Shown piece by piece: positions 20,205 through 29,165 of a stretch of DNA of 64,000 nt. This DNA comes from Azonexus sp. (GTDB lineage Bacteria > Pseudomonadota > Gammaproteobacteria > Burkholderiales > Rhodocyclaceae), in NCBI RefSeq assembly GCF_030824335.1, contig NZ_JAVBXX010000009.1, positions 29,955 through 93,954 on the forward strand. The letters run 5' to 3'. A program made the position numbers and the translations under genes. Within the stretch, counting starts at the first letter, position 1. Every line of letters begins with the position of its first letter. The notes under the pieces were generated by a model. It was not told the DNA's origin and did no database searches. It worked only from the letters and a program-made list of their open reading frames with translations.

Positions 20205-20786
20205 ATGTCAATTCAACACACACCGTCCAGCACAGACCAGCAACGTGGTTTCACGTTGATCGAACTGATCGTTGTCGTGATTATCCTCGGCATCCTTGCC
20301 GCAGTGGCGTTGCCGCGTTTCATTGATCTCCAGCGCGATGCGCGCATTGCCAAACTGCAGTCGGCGCGTGGCGCAGTCTCTGCTGCGGCATCGCTGGTTC
20401 ACGCCACTACGCTGTCCCGCGGTAGCGTCGCCGATGTCGCCGCGTGCCCAGGTGGCGGCGGTACTGCCAATAACGATAATAATGCTGCCAGCGGCGGCAC
20501 GGTATGTACCGAAAACGGTCTGATCTACATGGCCTACGGTTACCCGGCTGTCACTGGTTTTGGCGGCAATCCCGGCATTTTGTCTATGGCCGGTTTAACG
20601 GGTATTTTCAACCCGACCGAACTCGAATTAAAGGCCGAAGGCTATACCTATGCCGGTGGCGGCAATGTCGCAACCTTCAGCGTGGTTGGCGCGACCAATC
20701 CGGCCAGTTGTTTCTTTACCTACACCCAACCGACCGCGGCCCGTTCTGCTGCGACGATCAGTGGGCTGACGGTATCGGGTTGTTGA
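20205..20786 (+). CDS. mshB: MSHA-type pilin, MshB-like
   Basis: Type IV prepilin of 193 residues. A 15-residue leader ends at the PilD cleavage site [19 protein letters not shown], with the conserved E5 and hydrophobic N-terminal helix. The middle has a Gly/Asn-rich loop with [10 protein letters not shown]. Cysteine pairs include C-terminal FFTY-type and SGC residues, the likely D-loop disulfide. As the first pilin after mshF it occupies the mshB position, but which of the two adjacent pilins is the major one cannot be decided from sequence. AGGG lies upstream of ATG 20205. Confidence 0.85.
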   Translation: MSIQHTPSSTDQQRGFTLIELIVVVIILGILAAVALPRFIDLQRDARIAKLQSARGAVSAAASLVHATTLSRGSVADVAACPGGGGTANNDNNAASGGTVCTENGLIYMAYGYPAVTGFGGNPGILSMAGLTGIFNPTELELKAEGYTYAGGGNVATFSVVGATNPASCFFTYTQPTAARSAATISGLTVSGC

Positions 20787-20813
20787 TTTTTAAATTTTAA
20801 TAAGGAGCAGGTA

Positions 20814-21239
20814 ATGAAGGCGAGACAAGCGGGTTTTACCCTGATCGAACTGATCGTTGTGATCGTGATTCTGGGTATTTTGGCAGCGACGGCATTGCCG
20901 AAGTTTACCGATTTAGGGAGTGATGCACGTAAATCCGTACTGGATAGTGTCCAAGGAGCGGCCCTTTCAGCAGCCAATATGGCTTACGCAAAAGCCCTTG
21001 TTGCTGGTGCCGATGTGACCGCTGCATCCGGTGCAACAGCGACGATTAATAGTGTTTCAGTTGCTCTGGTTTACGGATATCCTGCGGCAGCTGCGATACA
21101 TGGACTATTGCAGGATGCTGGTGGTGCTACGTTTGCTGCTGGTACTTGGACTCTGAAAACGAATTGCACGCTAACGTATGTTGTGCCCACCGCTGCTGGT
21201 AGTACCCCAACCTTTACTCGCGTAGATACTGGTTGTTAA
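20814..21239 (+). CDS. mshA: MSHA major-type pilin, MshA-like
   Basis: Prepilin of 141 residues with a short leader and cleavage site [24 protein letters not shown]. The C-terminal region has two cysteines (TNCTLTYV and DTGC) like the neighbouring pilin. A strong Shine-Dalgarno (AAGGAGCAGG) precedes ATG 20814, stronger than that of the upstream pilin, which fits high production of a major subunit. It is last in the rightward block and is followed by a clear terminator. MshA is inferred from this and from gene order. Confidence 0.87.
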   Translation: MKARQAGFTLIELIVVIVILGILAATALPKFTDLGSDARKSVLDSVQGAALSAANMAYAKALVAGADVTAASGATATINSVSVALVYGYPAAAAIHGLLQDAGGATFAAGTWTLKTNCTLTYVVPTAAGSTPTFTRVDTGC

Positions 21240-21314
21240 GACGTCAGACAGAAAACAGTGGGCGGGGCTATATTCCGCTCACGTAGGAAATAGGGGACCT
21301 GCCCCTGTTTCCAA

Positions 21315-21348
21315 AAAAGGTGAGGCGGAGATTCCTCCTCGCCTTTTT
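21315..21348. terminator. Bidirectional terminator between the pilin block and the inverted msh block
   Basis: Stem AAAAGGTGAGG (21315-21325) pairs with CCTCGCCTTTT (21337-21347) with one T-G position, and a T-run follows on the plus strand; the A-run at the left gives a T-run for leftward transcripts. It lies between the two convergent msh transcription units. Confidence 0.7.
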
Positions 21349-21379
21349 CACGTTCAGCGTTTCCAGTTTTTCCAGAATA

Positions 21380-21395
21380 TTGCGGTCGACCGCAA
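21380..21395. repeat. Intergenic palindrome, copy 1
   Basis: Perfect 16-bp palindrome TTGCGGTCGACCGCAA, followed by more A residues. It lies in the 214-bp spacer between the convergent msh blocks, about 30 bp beyond the terminator. The same 16-mer occurs at 29022-29037 and inside the longer palindrome at 47792-47817. Confidence 0.85.
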
Positions 21396-21453
21396 AAAAT
21401 CCCTAAAAATCGCAGCATTTTTCTTCTGCGGGAACGCGTCGATTCCTCGTCAA

Positions 21454-21822
21454 TCAGCGCTCAAACCAGCGTCCATCAATTTCAAATTGCACGATCTGGG
21501 TCTCACACGTTCTGGCGCGTATGGGTTTCCCGATATTTTTTTCGAGTGCTTTTTGTGCCGGACTGGCTTTGGCGCAGCCCTGGCGGCCAGCGTCGGGATG
21601 GCAGCGCATCAGCAGGAAGCGCCATTTTTTATCTTCGAGCAGGTAATAGCCGGAACCGGCGAGAGCGACACGGCCGTTGATTTCCGGTAATTGGCTGTTT
21701 GCCGAAGCGCAGGCACGGCGTTTTTCCTGTTCCGTATTCTGTTTTTGACCAAACAGGAAAGGGAAGACCAGAACGCCGATCAAAGGGATGCCAAACAGCA
21801 GGGTGAGGTGTGTTTTATTCAT
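21454..21822 (-). CDS. Unknown single-pass membrane protein at the end of the inverted msh block
   Basis: 122 residues: one N-terminal membrane helix (LTLLFGIPLIGVLVFPFLF), then a soluble domain with four cysteines (near residues 38, 74, 83 and 106) that could form two disulfides if periplasmic. I do not recognise the family. ATG 21822 has CCGGAG 4 bases upstream, and the gene is 42 bp after mshP on the same strand, so it is probably cotranscribed with the minor pilin genes. A role in pilus assembly or adhesin display is possible but unproven. Confidence 0.65.
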   Translation of the reverse strand: MNKTHLTLLFGIPLIGVLVFPFLFGQKQNTEQEKRRACASANSQLPEINGRVALAGSGYYLLEDKKWRFLLMRCHPDAGRQGCAKASPAQKALEKNIGKPIRARTCETQIVQFEIDGRWFER

Positions 21823-21864
21823 CGCTCCGGATAAGGTAAAGCCTGTTTTTCTTTTGATCGGCCC

Positions 21865-22341
21865 TTACTCGGGGGCAATACTGGTCGCTACTGTCTGCAG
21901 GACACGTTCGACATAGCCGGCCGACGTGACGGCAGTGGCGTTGGGACAAGCGCCACCTGTCGGCATGTTGCAGGCCGTTGCGGTGATGTTGTAGACAGTT
22001 AGCTTCTTTGGGACGCCCGGCGTACTTTCGCCTTCGTGGAACTCGCTTGAAGGCGTGCATCTGATGCTGACAACAAAACCCGTATCGCTAGTCAGGTCAC
22101 GATGCCAGGTTGCGGTGGCGGCGCATTCATTATTCCGCAGCGCGCGATACAAGCCTTCTTCCAGGCCGCTGCGTGCGGCGGCCAGTGCGCGCACTGACAG
22201 CACGTCCTGGGCTGAGGTCATGTGCTGTATCGAGCCGAAGCGCGTCATGGCTGCGGCCAGTGCTGCCAGGATGACGAGAACGATGATCGCCATGACGGCG
22301 CCGAACCCACGTTGTCTGGATAGGTTTGCCGTGTGTTTCAT
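21865..22341 (-). CDS. mshP: MSHA minor-pilin-like protein MshP
   Basis: 158 residues. The N-terminus RQRGFGAVMAIIVLVILAALAAAM is a PilX/MshP-type leader with hydrophobic helix, where the usual E5 of pilins is not present. Later parts (ALAAARSGLEEGLYRAL) match the PilX/MshP pattern. The start ATG 22341 overlaps the mshO stop (ATGA). A longer in-frame extension upstream would overlap mshO deeply and is rejected. It probably belongs to the tip complex with MshC, D, O and Q. Confidence 0.82.
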   Translation of the reverse strand: MKHTANLSRQRGFGAVMAIIVLVILAALAAAMTRFGSIQHMTSAQDVLSVRALAAARSGLEEGLYRALRNNECAATATWHRDLTSDTGFVVSIRCTPSSEFHEGESTPGVPKKLTVYNITATACNMPTGGACPNATAVTSAGYVERVLQTVATSIAPE

Positions 22342-23258
22342 GGGATGTTGCTCACATGGGCGCCGAAGGCGAGGTTGACGCTTTCCTCGGCATCGGTCAG
22401 GGTGATTTCCATCCATACCAGCCCGTTCTGCTGCGTGCCGCCGTTGGCCGAGTAGACGAAGTTGCAGGATGCGACTTTATCGGCCAGTACCGGGGCGCCA
22501 GCGACAGCCGGGCAACTATTGGGTGTGGTCGTGCCTAATTCACGTTCGACACGATACAGAATGCCAGTGCCTCGGCCGTTGGTGGTGCCGGCACCTGAGC
22601 AGACAAAGGCTACTGAGCCGCTGGCCGGTACAACCGAGAAACGGCCCATGTCGTAACCGAGTGCCGATGCCAGCGAGCCGTTGCCCAGGCCGATGCGGTG
22701 CGTGCCGAAGGCATTGGTTGCGGGCAGTGTGGTGAAGCTGCTGATCTCTCGGCGATTGGTTCCGCTATAAACCTGTGCGGGCTCCTGATTGCCGATAACC
22801 ACAAAGTCGCCAACCGCAGGCGTAACAGATTGGGACAGTTGCAGAACATCGAAGGCTTGTTTCAGTGTCGCTGCCGTCAAGTCCAGCGCACACGATTCGG
22901 TTGTGTTCGGACAGGTGAGGCCGGCGTTTTCACGTGGCGTACCGTCGTCGTCGAGATGTGCGGCCATGCGGAAACGTCCACCGGCCCTGCTCGGGACGAA
23001 CTCAACGCAGCTACCGTCGTGTTCCAGAATTGAATTGGGCACGGCGCCACGAATTTCCCGGGCCATGCGCCGTACTGTTGTATCTGCCGTATCGGCCAGT
23101 GCCGCCCGGCGCAGTGTCGCGAAATAGCTGTCTACGGCCGGTTTGAAGAACACGGTCACCGATCCGGCGAGGATGCCTGTCAAAACGATGACAACGATCA
23201 GTTCGATGAGCGTGAAGCCGCGTTGCCAATTCATCGCGTTGGCTTGTCCTTTTGTCAT
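22338..23258 (-). CDS. mshO: MSHA minor pilin MshO
   Basis: 306 residues with a PilD site [21 protein letters not shown] and a PilW-like large globular domain. Family members act in the pilus-tip or priming complex. ATG 23258 overlaps the mshD stop (ATGA), so this start is favoured over an upstream TTG and over ATG 23234, which would leave a leader of only five residues. Several cysteines (VPNSILEHDGSCVEF, GLTCPNTTESC) may form disulfides. Confidence 0.85.
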   Translation of the reverse strand: MTKGQANAMNWQRGFTLIELIVVIVLTGILAGSVTVFFKPAVDSYFATLRRAALADTADTTVRRMAREIRGAVPNSILEHDGSCVEFVPSRAGGRFRMAAHLDDDGTPRENAGLTCPNTTESCALDLTAATLKQAFDVLQLSQSVTPAVGDFVVIGNQEPAQVYSGTNRREISSFTTLPATNAFGTHRIGLGNGSLASALGYDMGRFSVVPASGSVAFVCSGAGTTNGRGTGILYRVERELGTTTPNSCPAVAGAPVLADKVASCNFVYSANGGTQQNGLVWMEITLTDAEESVNLAFGAHVSNIP

Positions 23259-23713
23259 TGTGCCCAGCCTGTTCGCCAACTGATCAAGGACACGCTTTCA
23301 TTGGCGTTACGCTGAACGGTTACAGTGATTTTCTTCGATGTTTCACCGGTAAGCTCCATACCAAGCGTGGCATCGTCAACAGCGACACTGACGCTGTAGC
23401 CGCTCAGGATGGTATTACCCTCAAGATCGCAGATCGGCTGGCTGTTATAGGCGGCAAAATCACCAATGTCGTCGAATGCCTCCCGCACACATCCCGTGCC
23501 AGTGCCTGTTCCAGCGGTGTAAGGAAGCAGCATCACCTCATCGAGCATTCCTTCGGCGATGGCCAGCAACTGCTTTTGCACCATCGGATCGGCGCTGGCC
23601 CGGACATTGGTGTTGAACACCGAGAGCACGCCCGCCAGACCGACGGCGATGATGACGATGGCGACGATCAGCTCGATCAGGGTCATGCCGGATTGGTGGT
23701 GCTTATTCGACAT
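23255..23713 (-). CDS. mshD: MSHA minor pilin MshD
   Basis: 152 residues with a PilD-type site HQSG/MTLIELIVAIVIIAVGLAGVL, where the residue after cleavage is M in place of F, which is allowed. The PilV/MshD pattern LAIAEGMLDEVMLLPYT is clear. ATG 23713 overlaps the mshC stop by 11 bp; an in-frame upstream start would overlap mshC by 56 bp and adds residues before the leader. Confidence 0.85.
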   Translation of the reverse strand: MSNKHHQSGMTLIELIVAIVIIAVGLAGVLSVFNTNVRASADPMVQKQLLAIAEGMLDEVMLLPYTAGTGTGTGCVREAFDDIGDFAAYNSQPICDLEGNTILSGYSVSVAVDDATLGMELTGETSKKITVTVQRNANESVSLISWRTGWAQ

Positions 23714-24173
23714 GACCGGTCTCCGCCCATAAGGTGAGCTTGTATTCTCCACCGCCAATCAAAAATTCGTATTTTTGCGAGTTGTTACCGGTCACCTGGC
23801 CGGAGGGCTGGATCACCAGTGTTGCCGGTGTGACCGACAGGCTGACGCCGGGAACACTAACGGTTGCGGCGCCACCGGGAATGCTCAACGTCTGGTTGCA
23901 GCCGTTGGCTGGGTGCGCATCGGCAATTTGAAGCGCAAGGACATCGCCGGCAACGCTGATGCAGACATTGCGTCGATGGCTGACCGCCGTCTTTTGTGCA
24001 AAACGCAGAGCAGCAGCGACTTCGTCACGCAACTGTACGATACGAAATTCGTTGGAGCCGCTCAGTCGCGGTAGCACCGTGACCGACAGAATGCCGAGCA
24101 GCACAATGACGATCACCAGTTCAACCATCGTGAAACCCTGCATGAGACGCAGGGATGCGGTGGGATGGCGCAT
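23703..24173 (-). CDS. mshC: MSHA minor pilin MshC
   Basis: 156 residues. Prepilin motif MQG/FTMVELVIVIVLLGILSVTVLPRL, then a GspH/FimT-like domain (VQLRDEVAAALRFAQKTAVSHRR). Its start shares one base with the mshQ stop (TAATG), which shows that mshQ and mshC are cotranscribed here. In Vibrio, mshC starts and mshQ ends the group; here the order is Q-C-D-O-P. Confidence 0.85.
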   Translation of the reverse strand: MRHPTASLRLMQGFTMVELVIVIVLLGILSVTVLPRLSGSNEFRIVQLRDEVAAALRFAQKTAVSHRRNVCISVAGDVLALQIADAHPANGCNQTLSIPGGAATVSVPGVSLSVTPATLVIQPSGQVTGNNSQKYEFLIGGGEYKLTLWAETGHVE

Positions 24174-27100
24174 TAATACAACTCCCTCGTATGCACCGTC
24201 CGCCGTGATTCGGCCGGGTAGATACCGAAAGTGACCTTGGCGCAGGGATCGCCGGGGTTTTGTAGCCAGGGCATCGTTGCCAGATTGGCGCAGACATCGG
24301 CCGAGCCTTGGCTGATTGCGCTGAAGCGAACCTGCCAGGGGCCAACTGCACCACTGGTGTTCAGGGTCGGCGTCGCCTTGTTCGGTGAGACGGTGAAGAG
24401 GGCTGTCGTCGGCAGCGTACAGGTGTCGTTGACGGCGATCCAGCTATTGCCGCTCCAGTATTGGGTTCGCACGGCCATTGGTGGCGGGTTGGCGACGGTA
24501 CCAAAGGCATTGCTCAGGCGCAGGCGGCCGGAACGAAGCAGGGTAGTTCCTTCGCTGCCGGTTGCCGATGAGACGCCATCGCTATCCACGGTGCGAACCT
24601 TTATGGTTGATGGTGCGGTCAACTTGTTAGTGAAGGTAAATTTCACATCGCTGGCCGGATTGATGGTGCCGCTGGAAAATTTGTCAGCCGTGACCGAAGC
24701 AGGGGCAAAACTGCCCGCATTAGTGTTCGCGTCCGACAGGGTCAGGTCGCGCGCCCAGTTACCTGCGTAATTTTCGGTAAGGTGATTAAACAGATCTAGT
24801 GCACTGACCTTGATTTTGAAAAACTGGCCGGAGTAAGTGAAGTCACTGCATCCTTGAGTGATTTCAGTATTGAAGCGAGCCGGGATGAAGCGGCCGATCA
24901 GTGAGCCGCTGCCAGCGATGGCGGGAATCGTCGTGCCCAGATACGGACCGCTGGCAGTGAAACGGAAGGCCCCGGTATCGTCAATGCGCAAATTATTGAT
25001 CGACTCATCGTTATCCGGCATGTTGAACTTTGGTGGGTCGGTCGGGATGGCGCCAGTGCTGTCGAGGAAATTTGCATTTTGGTCCAGCGATGCATCGCCT
25101 TTTTCTACCTGAAGTTCGAGGTCTGCGGCAACGAAACCTTTGGCCAATGCATTGTTGCCCAGATTGGCATTCGCATCACCGATCCCGTCCCCATTGGCGT
25201 CATCGGCAGCTTGCCAGCAAACAGCTTTGGCACGTAACGCAAAAGGCTCCCCTGCGACTGCGTACTTGGCGCAGTCTGATGCCGGAGTTGTAGTGCATGT
25301 GCCGCTGTCGGCGGTAATCCAGATGGCGAAGGGGCGGAAGGTTGTTATCACTTCACCGTTACGATTCTCGCCAGCATCGCCTGTGGCAGTGCTGCCAGTG
25401 TATTGGGCTGATAGCTTGATCTTGCCTGCTGAGGCGTAGCCAAGATTACTCAAAGTCGCTATGCCGCTCCCATTGAAGCTGAGATTGATACCGTTGCCGG
25501 TACCTGGGTCGGTGCTTGGTAGATTGGTTCCATTCAGGGTGACGGGGTCGCTGCCTGTTGTCGGTGTGTCGTAGTTGAACCATAGACGAATTTTTTTTGT
25601 CTTGTTGTTCCAATTGGCGCTACCGCAGCTTTCGGCTTTCAGTGTCCAGTTTTCCGTCCGTGCGCACATTCGGTCGCCACTGGGCGGGATGAAGCTGAGC
25701 TGAGCCCCGGAGGAAGAAAAGGTCATCTGGCAGTTACTGATACTGCCATCGCTGCGTTTGCACACTAGCGGATTCGGCGCGGTTGGGGTGCCGCTGGCGC
25801 CAAGGGTTACCGTACTGTTGGCGGTATGTGACAGCTGTACTGTCGCACTGCCACCTGTAAAAACAACCTGGTTGGCTTCGACGCCGGTTCCTAGCCAGTT
25901 GCTTGATGCACTTGCCGGTGTAAGGCTGAGTGTTACCGAACCCGTATAAAGTGTGTTGCAGGCTGCATCAGAACAGGCCTTGAGCGTGATGTCGCTGGGG
26001 CTGCAAGTCAGGCCTGTGGCCGGGTGATGGATCTCGATGTGGTGCAGGTTGACCGCTGTTGTGACGAAATTATCGGAAAAAACGACGATGCCGGCGCGTT
26101 CGGCGATGTTGTGCGTGCGGTTTTTATCGTAGTTCGTGCTACCCGTCCGGACCTCGTCGACCGCTAAGGAAATTCGCTTCGATTCGTTGGTCAGATTTTC
26201 AGTACAGCGTCGGAACCAGCCGCCATCGTCATCGCCGCCTGTGCCGGCATCACCCTCCCGAGTATTGGGGGTGGCCAGCGGAATCGGGCGGAAAGGTTGA
26301 CCGTTGCGCAGCCATTGAGAGGAGTAATTGATTGTGCTGCAAGCATTCCAGCCTTTGACGACGGCTGCTGAACGAATGATTTCGTAATCAATCGTTTTGG
26401 TGCCTGCGATGAATGACTTTCGTCCATTGCTTGGCTCGGCAGAGAAGTAGGCCATGGTTTCTGGAGTATTGATTGAGCCGGTCGTGGTTTCCGAGCGTTC
26501 GAGCGCAATCTGCATGCTACCGGGAAGAACGTTGGAAATAACGCTGGTTAGCCAGGGTTGCGAGGGGGTGCTGGGAACATTGCCGGTTTCGTTATTCATA
26601 GTCTGAACCTGAGCTAGAACAGCCGGGTTAGTCGTGAATCCCGATTGAAAAGCAAGATATTCCCATTCTTTAGTACCACGGGATTGCTGAGCTTTTGTAA
26701 TTGGAAAGGCGCATGCTTCGAGTTTGTGCCCATCGGGCAGGACAAAGCGTCCAGCTTCAATGGCAAGGAAGTTAACTGCCATGGCAACGTGCGGACCATC
26801 TTCGCCTTGGGGTTCGAGTGTCATGATTTCAAACCCCGATTTGGTGACGTTTCGAATGCGGTGTGCTCCTGCATTGTCGCCATCATCAGTCGGCAAGGTG
26901 AAAACTAGCGGCGGTACGGTGAAGGATTGGGTGAAATTGACGACAGTCGGTGTTTTTTTTGCGTAGGTATCGATTAGCGTCAGTGCTCCCACCTCCATTT
27001 TCGGGGTGCCGTTGATAACCGGACTGCTCGCACAAGCGAGTGCGACGATGTAAACCTCGCCAGTAAAATTACCGTTGTTGTTTCCTGTGCCACCCAATGG

Positions 27101-28819
27101 TGTGCTGCCATTTTTGATCGAGTCGTTATCAACCAGATTCAGCCCTAGCTTGCCGGTTTTGCTGCCGGTAAAGGCGCTAACTTGCCAGGTGGTCCCTGAG
27201 CCGGTAACACTCAGGATGGAGTGACCCGTGACACCATCGCTTGCCGCCAACTGAAAGTCTGTAGCGTCAACGCCGCTGACTGGTGCGCTGAAGGTAACGG
27301 TCCATGAGATATTTGAACCGACAAAGGCTGGGTCAGGTTGGTTTCGGGAGATTGAAACGACCTCAACTTTAGTATTGGAATTGTCTTTGCTGTCGTTCTG
27401 CCAATTGCTTTCATTCCATGCACAGCCGCCATCGGGGATTCTGGCAAAGTTTCTCTGGCCGTTGTTGCTACGTTGCAGGATGTTGCAACTGTTGGCCAAC
27501 TGGCATTGTTGTGCGGTGGCCGATTGCAAGGTGTGGGCACTCAAGTCCATGCCGACCCGGAAGTAGTCGACGAGTTTGCCTGTGTTGTCCTTCAGCAGGT
27601 AATCGGTGAGTTGCTCATGAAAGCCCAACGAGAACGAAATCACCACGAATTGTCCGTCCGCAGCTGGAGAATAGGAGAAAGTCTTGGTCTCACACACCTG
27701 ATTGAAGTTGTTTCCCTGTTTTTCCAGAGAGCAGGCGGTGAGTGTCCAGTTGCTGAAGGCAACTTGATTCTTGGCGTAAATTTCGACCCAGTTGTCCTTG
27801 GTGTTCGCTTCGTTGATGTAAAAGCTTCCCCGGGAGCTTGAACAAGTTGATGGTGTGCATTTGGGATGTGACGGCGAGCAGGTTCCATAAACCGCGCTTG
27901 TGTCCTGAATGTCCAAGGCACTATTCCAGTTGCCAGCAGTGACATTGCCGTAAACCGTGGTGGAACTTTTCAGGGTGACTACATTGCCGCTGGTGATGGA
28001 AACCGTGCTGTCCGGTGTTCCCAGGCTGCTATTGGTGACGTTGATTGGCGTTGTGGCGGTGTTCAGGCTACCGTTGGGCATGCTGACATTGGTCAGATTA
28101 ATGCCGTTGCCAATAATGGCAACAGGGAGTGCGCCTGTGCCGAGCGTGCTGTTGGTAACAGTCACGGCAACGTTCGTGCCGGTGATATTGCCGCTTTGCA
28201 AGGTGACTCCGCTCAGGATGATGCCACTGCCACCGCTGGTCGAAAAATTTCCGGAAATGGTGCCGCCGGTGATCGTGAGGGTGCTGCTCGCACTGCTGGC
28301 GCCGCCGCTCAGGTTGGTGTTGGTGGTGCTGACGGCGCAGCAACCAGACGAAACCAGCCCCTGGACCGAGCCTCCGTTCAAGGTGATGCCACCATTGCTG
28401 TTGCTTACCGTGCCGCTCACCGTTGTGCCAGACAGTTGTAGATTGCCGCTGGTGTTTTTAACGTTGCCGTATATGTAGCTGGTGCCAGCCGCCTGCAGGC
28501 CACCGTAATTGTTCTCCAGATTGACGGAGACGCTCCCTGAGCCGAGCGTGTTATTACCCGAAAGCAGGGCGCCAGCTTCGGTCTTGATGGTGATGGCAGT
28601 CGAGGGGAGGATCGAGTCGCCAGCGGCCAGTGTCATTGAGCCATTGCAACTGTGTGTGCTGCCGCTGCTGGACCAAGTGCCACCTGTGCAAGTTGGCTTG
28701 CTGCTTCCGGAGAAAGTGTATATCGCGGCCTCGCCAATTACGGGAAATAGCAGCAGAAAAACAGGGATTGACCACAATTTTCTGCCCAGATTTCTAGTGA
28801 ACATGAACCGCGATTTCAT
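24173..28819 (-). CDS. mshQ: Giant mosaic MSHA-associated adhesin MshQ
   Basis: 1548 residues, probably exported and carried at the pilus tip or cell surface. Visible order: signal peptide (to about 31); a Gly/Ser/Asn-rich beta-helix region (about 33-310) of short degenerate repeats such as VSGTVSNSNGGITLNGGSV; a lamin-tail-like domain (about 331-435, FYINEANTKDNWVEIY); an Ig-like domain (about 495-588, ISWTVTFSAPVSGVDATDFQ); a segment resembling an H-type lectin (about 606-690); and a large C-terminal DUF6701 region (about 946-1545) whose hallmark is RLRLSNAFGTVANPPPMAVR near 1433. DUF6701 is typical of MshQ. The lectin and lamin-tail calls are my pattern reading. ATG 28819 has AAGGAA 6 bases upstream. 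Confidence 0.88.
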   Translation of the reverse strand: MKSRFMFTRNLGRKLWSIPVFLLLFPVIGEAAIYTFSGSSKPTCTGGTWSSSGSTHSCNGSMTLAAGDSILPSTAITIKTEAGALLSGNNTLGSGSVSVNLENNYGGLQAAGTSYIYGNVKNTSGNLQLSGTTVSGTVSNSNGGITLNGGSVQGLVSSGCCAVSTTNTNLSGGASSASSTLTITGGTISGNFSTSGGSGIILSGVTLQSGNITGTNVAVTVTNSTLGTGALPVAIIGNGINLTNVSMPNGSLNTATTPINVTNSSLGTPDSTVSITSGNVVTLKSSTTVYGNVTAGNWNSALDIQDTSAVYGTCSPSHPKCTPSTCSSSRGSFYINEANTKDNWVEIYAKNQVAFSNWTLTACSLEKQGNNFNQVCETKTFSYSPAADGQFVVISFSLGFHEQLTDYLLKDNTGKLVDYFRVGMDLSAHTLQSATAQQCQLANSCNILQRSNNGQRNFARIPDGGCAWNESNWQNDSKDNSNTKVEVVSISRNQPDPAFVGSNISWTVTFSAPVSGVDATDFQLAASDGVTGHSILSVTGSGTTWQVSAFTGSKTGKLGLNLVDNDSIKNGSTPLGGTGNNNGNFTGEVYIVALACASSPVINGTPKMEVGALTLIDTYAKKTPTVVNFTQSFTVPPLVFTLPTDDGDNAGAHRIRNVTKSGFEIMTLEPQGEDGPHVAMAVNFLAIEAGRFVLPDGHKLEACAFPITKAQQSRGTKEWEYLAFQSGFTTNPAVLAQVQTMNNETGNVPSTPSQPWLTSVISNVLPGSMQIALERSETTTGSINTPETMAYFSAEPSNGRKSFIAGTKTIDYEIIRSAAVVKGWNACSTINYSSQWLRNGQPFRPIPLATPNTREGDAGTGGDDDGGWFRRCTENLTNESKRISLAVDEVRTGSTNYDKNRTHNIAERAGIVVFSDNFVTTAVNLHHIEIHHPATGLTCSPSDITLKACSDAACNTLYTGSVTLSLTPASASSNWLGTGVEANQVVFTGGSATVQLSHTANSTVTLGASGTPTAPNPLVCKRSDGSISNCQMTFSSSGAQLSFIPPSGDRMCARTENWTLKAESCGSANWNNKTKKIRLWFNYDTPTTGSDPVTLNGTNLPSTDPGTGNGINLSFNGSGIATLSNLGYASAGKIKLSAQYTGSTATGDAGENRNGEVITTFRPFAIWITADSGTCTTTPASDCAKYAVAGEPFALRAKAVCWQAADDANGDGIGDANANLGNNALAKGFVAADLELQVEKGDASLDQNANFLDSTGAIPTDPPKFNMPDNDESINNLRIDDTGAFRFTASGPYLGTTIPAIAGSGSLIGRFIPARFNTEITQGCSDFTYSGQFFKIKVSALDLFNHLTENYAGNWARDLTLSDANTNAGSFAPASVTADKFSSGTINPASDVKFTFTNKLTAPSTIKVRTVDSDGVSSATGSEGTTLLRSGRLRLSNAFGTVANPPPMAVRTQYWSGNSWIAVNDTCTLPTTALFTVSPNKATPTLNTSGAVGPWQVRFSAISQGSADVCANLATMPWLQNPGDPCAKVTFGIYPAESRRTVHTRELY

Positions 28820-29165
28820 GGGGTGTTCCTTCGCTTGTCGCTGTACGACGCCATTGCCAGAATGAGGATGTGCGGCGGCCGAGTGTTTCGTTGCCTGCTG
28901 GATTGATGATTCTATGCCTTATCCCGTTTGCGAAACAGGGTCATCCGTTTCTGGCTGCCGTGCCGATGTAGCCTGGGCGGCGATGTGTTGGGTTTTGCCA
29001 GGTTTGGTTTTTGGCCGTTGCTTGCGGTCGACCGCAAAATTCTTCCAATTTGGTGCTGGTTTTTTGCTCCATCAGGAATCTGGTTGTATTGGTTTTGTGT
29101 TGAAAACCATTGAAAATTAAAACCTTACCAGCTATCCTTCGATAAACACTTTAGATATATGGACA
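28820..29165. promoter_or_regulatory. Divergent control region between mshQ and mshI
   Basis: 346 bp without a convincing gene. It must hold the promoters for the leftward mshQ block and the rightward mshI block. TAGAAT (minus strand, 28910-28915) is a weak candidate -10 for mshQ, but I find no good -35 for either direction. The spacer contains the palindrome at 29022-29037, roughly midway between the two starts, a position compatible with an operator. Confidence 0.45.
29022..29037. repeat. Intergenic palindrome, copy 2
   Basis: Perfect 16-bp palindrome TTGCGGTCGACCGCAA, identical to 21380-21395. It lies in the divergent mshQ/mshI spacer, 203 bp from the mshQ start and 128 bp from the mshI start. 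Lack of T-runs on both sides makes a terminator less likely for this copy than for the one at 47792. Confidence 0.85.
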
